Source: Andrena cerasifolii (taxonomy: Eukaryota > Arthropoda > Insecta > Hymenoptera > Andrenidae). Taken from it: a stretch of DNA of 64,000 nucleotides. Shown piece after piece: positions 35,401 through 43,808 of the stretch. Made by a program: the position numbers and the translations under genes. Each line of letters begins with the position of its first letter. Within the stretch, counting starts at the first letter, position 1. The stretch covers positions 1,736,001-1,800,000 of the forward strand of contig NC_135120.1 in assembly GCF_050908995.1 (NCBI RefSeq), written 5' to 3'. A model generated the notes under the pieces. The model made no database searches and was not told the DNA's origin. It saw only the letters and a program-made list of their open reading frames with translations.

Positions 35401-36525
35401 GTACTGATCCGCTCGCATTATAGTTAAATCGCTACCGGAGTCTACTAACGCAGTCAACTTACAGTCTCCTATCTGCGCCTCTATTGCGCAACGCTTCGTT
35501 CGAGAAACCTCCGACGCACTGCAAACATCCTTCGTGGTCTTGTTCGTAGTACCACACTCCGTAGCAATGTGTCCGTATTCCCTGCACTTGAAACATTTGA
35601 CACCCTTGTTCTTCGTTGGACACTTCGAAATCATATGATTTTTGTCCCCGCATAGGAAACATCGCCGCACCGCTTCCTGGTCAGCGCTGCTCCGATTCAT
35701 CTTCTTTGGTTTATCCTCCACGCGCTTGCTCCTCGTCTTCGTGTTTTCCTTCATCATCTCGTACAATACAAACTTGTCTTTCAACTCACGTACATCTTTA
35801 GCACCGTACAGTATCATCTTATTCACTTCTTCATCTTGAATACCCTCGATGATGTATTTGATCACCGCTGAATTCTCCATATCAGCTTGTTTTGCTATGT
35901 CGAACATTCGGTAAATGTATTCCTGGTATGTTTCGGTTGGCTTTTTGCTCCGACGAGACAACTCCCTGTGCACTTTATGTACGTCTACTACTTGAGCAAA
36001 CTCTTTGATTAGCGCTTTTCTCATCGCGCTCCAACATTTGCAACATTTTTCGTAGCGGACAAATAATTTCGCTGAACCACGCAAAAGCCTTTTCGCGTAT
36101 ATTACCCGCTGTACATCCGTCCAATCACATAAACGAGCCGTTTCCTCGAATTCTTCCAACCAGCTACGCACGACTATATTATCGTCGCCGCTAAACGTAT
36201 TCATTGATTCTTCCACATCCTTAAATGTTAAATGATACGTTTTATCCCTGATGGCTTTACTACGCGTTTCCAAAATATCATCCTCTTCATCCTCAGACTC
36301 CTCTTCTTTCTCCTCATCTTCGACGTCGCCATGCTCGATTTCGAGCATGATGGCTGCTCTCAGACGACGTTGCAGTTCCTCCTTATTGCCGGACGCTTTC
36401 AACTTCCTTGTTTTCAATTCCTCCCTCAATTTCACCAACTTCATCGTCGCTACCTGTTCCAGCCTATCGTCGCCACCGCTCTCGGTATCGATGACGGTAT
36501 CATTTGAACTTCCCGTAGAACTCAT
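32431..36525 (-). CDS. Gypsy Gag-Pol polyprotein, complete
   Basis: The frame is open from 36678, but the first 51 codons overlap the primer-binding region, so the likely start is the ATG at 36525, giving 1364 residues. In order: a SAP-like motif at about residues 25-60 (LVKLREELKTRKLKASG), Gag, two CCHC knuckles at about 285-320 (CFLCGDKNHMISKC, CFKCREYGHIATEC), aspartic protease at about 360 (LVDSGSDLTI), reverse transcriptase with YMDDLI at about 672, RNase H (HTDACSMGYG), integrase with an HHCC zinc module at about 1012-1050, and the core residues in YHIDHLGPLP, ISDRGTAFTS and GQVERVNRTL. All catalytic motifs are present. A SAP-like domain in Gag is unusual and may favour nucleic-acid or chromatin binding. 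Gag and Pol share one frame, so processing must be proteolytic. Confidence 0.93.
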   Translation of the reverse strand: MSSTGSSNDTVIDTESGGDDRLEQVATMKLVKLREELKTRKLKASGNKEELQRRLRAAIMLEIEHGDVEDEEKEEESEDEEDDILETRSKAIRDKTYHLTFKDVEESMNTFSGDDNIVVRSWLEEFEETARLCDWTDVQRVIYAKRLLRGSAKLFVRYEKCCKCWSAMRKALIKEFAQVVDVHKVHRELSRRSKKPTETYQEYIYRMFDIAKQADMENSAVIKYIIEGIQDEEVNKMILYGAKDVRELKDKFVLYEMMKENTKTRSKRVEDKPKKMNRSSADQEAVRRCFLCGDKNHMISKCPTKNKGVKCFKCREYGHIATECGTTNKTTKDVCSASEVSRTKRCAIEAQIGDCKLTALVDSGSDLTIMRADQYVKVGAPKLGSRSIGFRGIGSEKNYTLGEFTTNVAIDNELFAMTIHVVSDTLMQQPLVIGTDFLDTVEVNMKGGNISIRKIVDEDCDRVPEVYKIDVVTEASEIDLSYLTNVGHRQQIESMILNYRPDKTREVGVRMNIILLDEVPVYERPRRLSPQDKAEVEKQIISWLEDGIIRPSDSDYGSPIVLVRKKNGLIRICIDYRQLNKKIVKDRYPLPLIEDQLDLLQGAEVFSTLDLKNGFFHVPVEESSRKYTAFVVPTGHYEFLKVPFGLCNSPAVFQKFINAVFKDLIAAGVVLTYMDDLIIPTIDFSRGIENLGLVLRVASEHGLLINWGKCRFLQTRVEYLGHIVENGNIQPSEHKTKAVINFPKPQCTKDVQSFLGLTGYFRKFVHRYSIVARPLSNLLRKDNKFKFEMCEKEAFERLKLALSCKPVLRLYRTSADTQLHTDACSMGYGAILLQRDSEDGAFHPVYYASGKTTPAEEKYTSYELEVLAIVKALRKFRVYLLGISFKIVTDCQAFVLTMQKKDLCVRVARWAIFLQDFHYKVEHRPGKSMTHVDALSRNPLPMVLLIDEGERGIIVRLKRAQVQDDDLRRIRESIGQHEADGYVLKNGILYRGVNDVPLVVVPKTMQVQVVRQAHERGHFGITKTEALVKRDYWFKGMREKVERVVRSCVNCILAERKQGKQEGLLNTIEKGELPFDTYHIDHLGPLPSTKKSYHHIFVVIDAFTKFVWLYATKSTGSAEVVNRLKKQSVCFGNPKRIISDRGTAFTSTVFEDYCNEEGIEHVLITTGIPRANGQVERVNRTLIPLVTKLSAPTPGEWFKYLEIAQKILNATPSRSTGNTPFQLMFGTHVKLREDFQVRQLIENEWATMFQGERDQVREEARRAISEMQAQNRRAFNKKRKNATQYEVGDLVAIKRTQAGPGLKFHPKFLGPYHVSKVLRNDRYLVKKSGEHEGPQATSTAADHMKLWVNDEDSDLCDDSESEHI

Positions 36526-36660
36526 TGTTAATAACAGCTTAACTGAAATGTCACTACTTAACTTCTCCGTCACTGCGAAAACAATTTCTTCACCTTGTAC
36601 AACTTCAAGATCACCACGTAAATAACTTTGTCCAAAAATCCTGCTTTTCTGTATTTTCAA

Positions 36661-36677
36661 TCCCGGACGAGCCCCCA
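36661..36677 (-). promoter_or_regulatory. Gypsy primer-binding site, tRNA-Pro type
   Basis: Two bases inside the 5' LTR, the minus strand reads TGGGGGCTCGTCCGGGA, which is the tRNA-Pro 3'-end complement also used by murine leukaemia virus. It marks the start of minus-strand DNA synthesis. Confidence 0.8.
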
Positions 36678-36679
36678 AA

Positions 36680-37075
36680 TGTGAGTTTATAAATTGTACT
36701 AAAAGTATATTTACAGTAACACAAATAGAAAATATAATACAGAAAAGATCTTAGAATTAAAAGGAACTAAAGCTATTATTACAACACTATACGACACGAC
36801 GCGAGACAGCACACTTGCTTGTCGCAACCACTCTGTCTTTCCGCGCGTCCCCTCGGAAAGCGTTTTCTCCAAAAGGACGCTATCCCCTCCACCACGCACA
36901 CTTTCTTTATTCGCTCTCATGACCAAATATGGTCATAGGAAAAGCCCTCGAAACCCTAGCGCGTCGCTGGGCCTCGTGCACGCCGTTGGGTTTTTCCCGG
37001 CGGGCCTGCAGCACCAGTGCTTCTCAACGTCCATTCATCCCTTAAAACTAAACGGACTATCATTCCGATACTACA
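36680..37075 (-). repeat. Gypsy 5' LTR
   Basis: 396 bp, matching the 3' LTR at 32004-32399. It holds the promoter of the element in the minus-strand direction. Confidence 0.95.
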
Positions 37076-39267
37076 TAAATATCTTCAATATTTTCAATAG
37101 AGCCTACAATCAGGATGTAAGGTTGTATTGTGAGTTTTGAAGTGCTTGCCCTTTCCTGCACTTCCTTCTGAATTCTGGTAACATCACCAGGAATCTGAAA
37201 ATAGTTAAACAAGATACATAGATACTCTGAACGAACAAAATTAAAAAATTTAAAAATTATAAATTATTTCGAATAAGAAGTCGTTAGTAACTTGAAACTA
37301 ACACAATCAAATATACAAAAATTAATATAATCAAGAGCTTTAAATACATTATAATTTTATAAAAAAAAAATAAAAGAAGTAAAACGTTTACAATTAAAAT
37401 TATACTAACTGTGGCGAATTTTATAATACTATCTTTGGATACACCAATAGAAGGTTTAAAAGCTTTCTTATTTAACTTCTTCATCTGTTTAGGTGGATAC
37501 AAATGAGCTATCAGCAACAAACTGATCACAACTTTAGTATCTGTAATATATAACTTGTATTTAAATATATATATATATCTGACATTTGTATAATTGATGT
37601 ATAGTAATACAATTTTAAATATTCACCATCCTTAAGCTCTCTTGAACACATTTGTTCCATATACATATTGGCAGTTTCATCCTTTGATGAAATATTTGAA
37701 TATTCTTTTAAACTTTCAAAAAATTCAAACCAAGCTTTTTTATCTAAATTAATATTGGATAGATTTAACTCTTGATAATCTATATCAATCAATTCGAATC
37801 CTTGAGGATGATCGTACAATTTCCAATCACCAAGGATTCTTGCTAAATTTGAATCTTTTATTTTTTGCACTTCTTGCATTCGAAGTTTTGAAGTGACAGT
37901 CCAGTGCTCTCGAACAAGTTTCCATGGAGCTCGGTTAGCTAACAGCCATTTATTACTCTCTTTTGTAACTTCATCGCATAAACTTTCTGTAAAATTTGTA
38001 AGAAATTTGTATTTGTTAAAATTTGTAAAATGTGCAAAGGATATTTCTTTTTATTTTCATTAAGATGTAGAAGGACAGGGAGGAGAGGAACATTCAGATG
38101 AAAATTAACTACCAGTAATTTCTGAATGTCAAAAAAACTATAACAATATATATTATCAAAATTTTTATCTACTAAATTACTGATAGTAAATTTTTACTGA
38201 AATGTCCTCCACCTTCCTCGAAACCCAAATGGAAATATATACTCATTGTACACATAATTATTGGCTCACCCGCCTGAAAACTTGCATCTTCCCTGGCTTC
38301 TGCAACCAATTTAGTCTGAAGTTTTTATTCTGAAATTTTTTATTTCTGTAACAGCTAACCAATTTCCCGCGAGCTGGTATAGACTGATTTGTAGGTGAAT
38401 TTCTTTTTAAAACGGGCGGTATATAGTAAGTTGTCAACACTTCAGTTGGAAATAATTCAATAATTGTTTTAGCAATTAATTCTGCTAATCTATTGTCCAT
38501 TCTATTAAAAAAATGCAAATACAAATGTAGATATCTTAGTGATTATAAAATTATTTTAAAATATCGCAAAACAAAAGAGTTCTATAGAAAAGAGTTCTAT
38601 ACAGTCTTACATAAATATGCATAGATAGACCCTTTATATGAAATGTATTACAAAATAATTAAGTTACTAAATATGCTACCTTATAGATCTGTCTTCCATA
38701 GAAGTAACTATGATATCGCATAATTTACTTCGTTGCTTGTCATTGAATACAGTTGTTTGTTTGTATGATGTGATAATCCTTCTGCCCGTCTCAGAATTAT
38801 GTAAAAGACCTTTTAATTGTTCAAGCGTTATCATAGAGGAATTATTTTTATACCGAGGAACAACATTCAATATTGCTGATGAATTTTCATTGTTTACTTT
38901 TTGACAATTAATTTCTTTTTCAGGAAACTCAAGATTGTTGCAATATTTCTATAACCCAAATTATTGAAAGTTCATTTTATAGTAATAGTCACTTATTATT
39001 TTGTGTAATCATAACGTACATTTTTAAAATGTTTACACCAGTAATCCATGAAGATTGCCCGATCTCCAATGATTGGAATCAAACTCGATATAAGATTTTC
39101 ATTGAGTTTTTTTATCACGTGAATCGTTATCTTATTTTCTGAAATAGATCAAATAAAACTGTAAAATAATTGTACAGTTTTTTAAAATTACGGGGAATAA
39201 AAGCCATTATCAATTTACATATCATGTAATTTTAACAGAACTTTGATTATATTAATTTTCTTCTTAT

Positions 39268-39504
39268 TCACACATTCCGTGCCACGTGGTCGCATACGCC
39301 CCACGTTGAACTTTCCACTCATGCCGTGTGGTCTTATATCCCCCACGATATAATAAATGCGTTATACACGTTACGCAGATGTCTGCACATATTTGTAAAA
39401 GAAATCTTATTCAAAGATTCTCGTTTCGTAGCAAAAATATCAAATGGCTTGAATGGAAAATGTAGCGTGGGGCGTATGCGACCCACATGGCGTGGAACGT
39501 GTTA
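39268..39504. mobile_element. MITE of about 237 bp in intron 1 of the second CACTA gene
   Basis: The left end cacattccgtgccacgtgg then tcgcatacgccccac is mirrored by gtggggcgtatgcgaccc then acatggcgtggaacgtg on the right. The inverted arms are about 38 bp. No coding capacity. Confidence 0.75.
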
Positions 39505-39682
39505 ACATTTTTGTCTAATATTCTTTTCGCTAACAATAAATATAAAAAGTAACTTACCTGCAAAGGATTCCATCAAATGTTCCAGTTCGAGGGAAAACAA
39601 AATCTTCTTCACCTCATCATCAGCCATAATTTCAAACTGTTTTAAACAATTTCCGAATCACACGAGTCGCGTGCGGCGTGAT

Positions 39683-39898
39683 ATTTTGAAACAAATGAAC
39701 GTACTACAGATATTACTACGCGTTGAAGTCAGACGAAGTGTTTCCACCCACTGGGCTGACGACTGCGGCATATTGGAACGGCCAGCTTTACTGCGTTACA
39801 TTTTTCGACTGCCTTTGTCCACAATCCAGATCAATCCAGACGCTTCGTCTGACTTCGACGCGTAGTAATGTCTATAGTACGTCCATTTGTTTCAAAAT
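39683..39898. mobile_element. MITE of about 216 bp upstream of the second CACTA gene
   Basis: The left arm (attttgaaacaaatgaacgt, then actacgcgttgaagtcagac) is the near-perfect complement of the right arm (gtctgacttcgacgcgtagt, then catttgtttcaaaat). It lies 50 bp upstream of the ATG of the second CACTA gene, where its promoter would be. Confidence 0.75.
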
Positions 39899-39899
39899 G

Positions 39900-40962
39900 T
39901 TGCCACTGGCTTCAGTAGCGTAGCGTACCGTTCAAACAGCGCTTGCAAGTCAAACTTCCGGTGGACTTCCGGTTTCATGATTTGACCACTTTCATATCAC
40001 CTCACGTCGTTATTTATTAATATAAGTAAATAATAATGCGAGATGACATACATGAACGTGGTCAAATTGTTGAGACCAATAATACACCAAGTATTTTTCC
40101 CTTACATCATGTTTTTAGCTTTGACATAAAAGATTTATAAAATTAATTCCATTTAAACTAAATATTCTTATATGTATTTTGAATAAATATATTTATACTT
40201 TTAATAGATGAAATTGCAAATATGAGTGTTTCTTTTTTCATTTACCGACGACATACTAAGAGTACGTCTGAAGGAAAATATTTTACTTACGTATATTTAA
40301 CGAGGGAAAAAAACATGTTTTATTATTAAATTGTAGTTCGCCTCTTATACTTTATAATTCTTATATATCGTTTATATACCACTAAATAATAAATGAAGAA
40401 CAAACAGAAATGCGTTTGGAAAAAGTGGACTTTCCTGTGGAACTTTCCTTCGGGAGTCTAGAGAATTCACGACTTTCAAGACGTGAAGTCGGGACACTCT
40501 AAACCGCCAAAGATTGTTATGTTCGAAGTAATTTTCTTTTGCTATGTAGTAAAAAATATTTTTTTATTTTGTATAATTATTAGTTCATTTGGAATCACAC
40601 ATTTTCTTAAACCGAATACATATTTCTTAAACAAGTAATATAAAAACAATAAATTTGTTTAATTGAGGTTCGTAACTATTATCTCAGTTTAAATGACTGA
40701 TTTGTTTATTTTAAAAACATGGTTCTCTTTATGACATAAGACGACAATATGTGGTAATGTTAAACAATGCCTACTTCGATGCAAATAATACATTTTATTC
40801 AATCAAACAAATATTTCTTTAAAAAATAGCATAAGGGCAAGGAATTCATTTAACAAATTGAAAGAAATATTTTTCATTCAAAATGTATTATTTATTTGCA
40901 TTAAAAAAATATTTCTCTACAAAAACTAAAAAATATATTTTTTAATTCAAATGTATGGTTCC
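39900..40962. other. AT-rich inner part of the CACTA right end
   Basis: No gene is visible. Short motifs resembling aaatatttctttaaaaaat and tttattcaaaatg recur in both orientations from about 40,550 onward and merge into the right terminal region. This is probably subterminal transposase-binding sequence. Confidence 0.6.
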
Positions 40963-41468
40963 TTGATTTTTAGCATACGATTTTCTACATCAAGAAAATA
41001 ATTTTTAGTTTTGTTGCATAACTATAAGTACATTAATTTTTCGACTTCAGTAAATATTCTCTAATTCTTAGAAATAGTTTCACTCTTAGAAGTACATATT
41101 TTTTTATTTCAAAATATTCATTTTTACTGATTGGTTTTCCTGAGTCAAATAACTATTTTTTACATTGCCGAAACTTGTAATTGTAACCGAAATAAATATT
41201 TATTTACATTAGATTACTAATATTAAGAACATGCGTTTTCTTAATATAAGTAAATGATTTATCATAAACCAAAACATACTGCTTATTTTAAGCAAATGTT
41301 TACGTAACTTCAGTAAAGTTCTTCTAAATAAATGCAGTACTCAAATTTAAGTAAATATATCTGTACTCTAAAAATAATTGACTTACATTAAAAATATGGT
41401 TTCTTCGTTCAAATAAGTTGATTAAAAAAAATTGGTTTGCTTGAATTAAGCACATTTTTTTCTCAGTG
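40963..41468. repeat. CACTA right terminal region, inner copy
   Basis: 506 bp ending in TTTTTTTCTCAGTG at 41468 followed by TA. No difference from 43301-43806 is apparent to me. It is a complete right transposon end in the middle of the larger insert. Confidence 0.9.
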
Positions 41469-41480
41469 TACTGTAACGTC

Positions 41481-42503
41481 CTACGATTTTTCGCTACTAC
41501 TTGTACCCTCGCATTCTCCCTCCTCCTCTCTTAAGTCACTTGTCGACTCCTCATTCCAGTCTATGATTCCTCTCCCTAGAACAGGGACTTTCTTTGGTAC
41601 TGTCCTGTCTCTTCGGCCTTTATAGGTGTCGGGAGTCACATGGATTAAGAGAGGTTCAAAAGAACTCGAGGGTCCTGCTATAGGAGTGTTGGCGTCATCT
41701 GTGTCTTATCTGTCGCTTTTTTGTTGTTCTTCAGGCGTGACTCGTCTTGGCGTTTTGCACAACTCCAGTTGAGCTTCTGACTCCTCGTCATGAGATGATG
41801 CGTTGCTGCAGTCTTCTTCACTTATTGACTGGTTGCGGGAGCTATGTGTGCTTGAGTAACTCTCGGGGTGTTTCCCTTCATCTTCAAGGAGGGGTTCTGT
41901 GTTTTGTGGTTTTGTTGCTGTAGAAACAGTACTAGGGGGTATTCGGGTCTGGAGGAGGTATTTGACGGCATTATAGAAGTCGTTGTTGATCTCAGTAGAC
42001 AGGATCTTCCAGTAGAGAGATTCTGCACTACCACCAACATCGAAATCTAAATCAGGCATTGTTGTAAGGTACAAGACTTGTTCTCCCAGTCCCAGAGAAC
42101 TAATCTTTTCTATCCCCCAATCTAATGGGGCTTTCGAGATCAATTGTTCTCGACCGGTCACAAGGTAAAGGAGCTTCCTTGTTGCCAAAAGAAATTTTGA
42201 CGACATTGTGGGTGTTGATTTATTCCAGATTGCTATTCGTTGTTTACCGAGGCTGTCAATATTAGACTCCCTGGTAAAATGCTGAATTTGCGAATCTGTC
42301 CATCTGTGATGCTTGCTTCTCGAAGAAGCTAAGTAGATGGTTCGGTCCAATAATCCCACCGCTGTCACCAAAAATATGTCACGTCCCGGGTGAGGTCTTT
42401 TGGGAACGATGACATTAGGAAAGGAGAAAGACAGGCGCGAATCTAAAATCCAGCACTCTGAGATTTTTGGGGGAAGACCAGGCGCGAATATTAAATCCGT
42501 CAC
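41481..42503 (-). pseudogene. Unrecognised ORF in CACTA passenger segment, one internal stop
   Basis: From 42503 the minus strand is open for 265 codons to a TAA at 41706-41708. The same frame then stays open for another 74 codons to a TAG at 41481, so a single stop splits an ORF of about 340 codons. The first 40 residues are translated from the adjacent 46/52-bp tandem repeat, so the true start may be further in. The middle has hydrophobic blocks (FLVTAVGLLDRTIYL, FLLATRKLLYLVTG, VLYLTT). The second half is serine/glutamate-rich and the last part acidic. I do not recognise a family. It lies between two CACTA right ends and is probably transduced flanking DNA, either a host gene piece or another element. 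Confidence 0.5.
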
Positions 42504-42955
42504 ACTGAGGGTTTGGAAGGAACTTAGGCGCGAATATTGAATCCGTCACACTGAGGGTTTGGAAGGAACTTAGGCGCGAATATTGAATCCAGCACACTGA
42601 GGGTTTGGAAGGAGAGGAACGTCAGGCGCGAATCTTGAATCCAGCACACTGAGGGTTTGAAAGGAATTCAGGCGCGAATCTATAATCCAGCACACTGAGG
42701 GTTTGGAAGGAGAGGAACGTCAGGCGCGAATCTTGAATCCAGCACACTGAGGGTTTTGAAGGAGAGGAACGTCAGGCGCGAATCTTGAATCCAGCACACT
42801 GAGGATTTTGAAGGAGAGGAACGTCAGGCGCGAATCTTGAATCCAGCACACTGAGGATTTTGAAGGAATTCAGGCGCGAATCTATAATCCAGCACACTAA
42901 TCGTTTTACAGGGAGGAACGCCAGGCGCGAATCTATAATCCAGCACACTAGTCGA
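42421..42955. repeat. 46/52-bp tandem repeat, about 10 units
   Basis: Units share caggcgcgaatcttgaatcc followed by agcacactgagggttttgaa, with either a ggaattcagg or a ggagaggaacgtcagg linker, giving 46- and 52-bp versions. It overlaps the start of the unknown ORF and contains several in-frame stops in other frames. Confidence 0.9.
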
Positions 42956-42959
42956 CCAG

Positions 42960-43300
42960 GGAAGTTTAAAGGCTAGAGCGTATTTGGGGAACACCCGTTA
43001 GCACTTTGTTTTGGTTTACGTAATATCAGATTTACCGTTGCATAGGCACAAAAAGTTTCCTCGTAATATTTCTTGAGAAATTCGTCTATACGTGCAGCTA
43101 TGCAAGGGAATGTTAGTAAACACTGTCACTGTTCTCTAGTTCGCGATCCGCGATCAGCTGTTTCGCCGACTCGTTGGTTTGTATCTTAGTACGTTCGTAA
43201 CTAATGGTTGAACACAAATAACTTGAAGCAAGATTTTAAACAAAGCGATTTATCAACTTCGTTAATCGTATATGGGTCCGCATCAATAATCTTCTTATAC
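42960..43300. other. Passenger sequence without a recognised gene
   Basis: About 340 bp between the tandem repeat and the second CACTA right end. I see no ORF or motif that I can identify. Confidence 0.5.
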
Positions 43301-43806
43301 TTGATTTTTAGCATACGATTTTCTACATCAAGAAAATAATTTTTAGTTTTGTTGCATAACTATAAGTACATTAATTTTTCGACTTCAGTAAATATTCTCT
43401 AATTCTTAGAAATAGTTTCACTCTTAGAAGTACATATTTTTTTATTTCAAAATATTCATTTTTACTGATTGGTTTTCCTGAGTCAAATAACTATTTTTTA
43501 CATTGCCGAAACTTGTAATTGTAACCGAAATAAATATTTATTTACATTAGATTACTAATATTAAGAACATGCGTTTTCTTAATATAAGTAAATGATTTAT
43601 CATAAACCAAAACATACTGCTTATTTTAAGCAAATGTTTACGTAACTTCAGTAAAGTTCTTCTAAATAAATGCAGTACTCAAATTTAAGTAAATATATCT
43701 GTACTCTAAAAATAATTGACTTACATTAAAAATATGGTTTCTTCGTTCAAATAAGTTGATTAAAAAAAATTGGTTTGCTTGAATTAAGCACATTTTTTTC
43801 TCAGTG
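43301..43806. repeat. CACTA right terminal region, outer copy
   Basis: This matches 40963-41468 over 506 bp and ends at the true junction with the errantivirus integrase region, followed by the TA duplication. Its inner boundary at 43301 is abrupt, as expected of a truncated neighbouring element. Confidence 0.9.
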
Positions 43807-43808
43807 TA

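Larger units (their letters stand above)
32004..37075 (-). mobile_element. Intact young Ty3/Gypsy retrotransposon, 5.07 kb
   Basis: LTRs of 396 bp at 32004-32399 and 36680-37075 show no difference that I can see. TAAA is duplicated at 32000-32003 and 37076-37079. A single long open gag-pol frame lies between them on the minus strand. Matching LTRs and an open frame indicate a recent, possibly active insertion. It sits in the last exon of the second CACTA gene. Confidence 0.95.
31690..39627 (-). pseudogene. Second CACTA gene (SAM-like domain), seven exons, last exon split by Gypsy
   Basis: I traced exons 39558-39627, 39020-39138, 38680-38948, 38270-38501, 37627-37986, 37410-37540, and a last exon 37076-37194 that continues at 31690-32003 beyond the Gypsy insert, all with GT-AG junctions. 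Exons 1-2 encode a SAM-like helical domain (SLELEHLMESF then SLIPIIGDRAIF). Exon 3 has LCDIIVTSMED. Later exons have NKWLLANRAPW and FQLEYPFASEHIW. Phases agree except inside exon 4, where a T5 run (38322-38326) has lost one base. The Gypsy entered at TTTA/TAAA within the last exon, and without it the frame continues to the stop at 31690. Companion proteins of this kind occur beside EnSpm transposases. Their role is not known to me. Confidence 0.75.
26753..43806 (-). mobile_element. CACTA/EnSpm-type transposon, 17 kb with nested inserts and passenger DNA
   Basis: The left end is CACTGAGAAAAAAATGTGCT (26753) and the right end its complement, terminating in CTCAGTG at 43806. TA is duplicated at 26751-26752 and 43807-43808. 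CACTG/CACTA termini, a tnp2-like transposase, subterminal AT-rich short repeats and a 2-3 bp target duplication define the EnSpm/CACTA group. It carries a transposase gene, a second multi-exon gene, a nested Gypsy element and two small MITEs. A second, identical right end at 41468 means the autonomous unit may be only 26753-41468. Confidence 0.9.

Noticed and set aside
36711..36926. 71-codon ORF repeated in both Gypsy LTRs as a possible extra gene
   Set aside because: It lies wholly inside the LTR, with no motif and no downstream continuation. It is duplicated only because the LTRs are.
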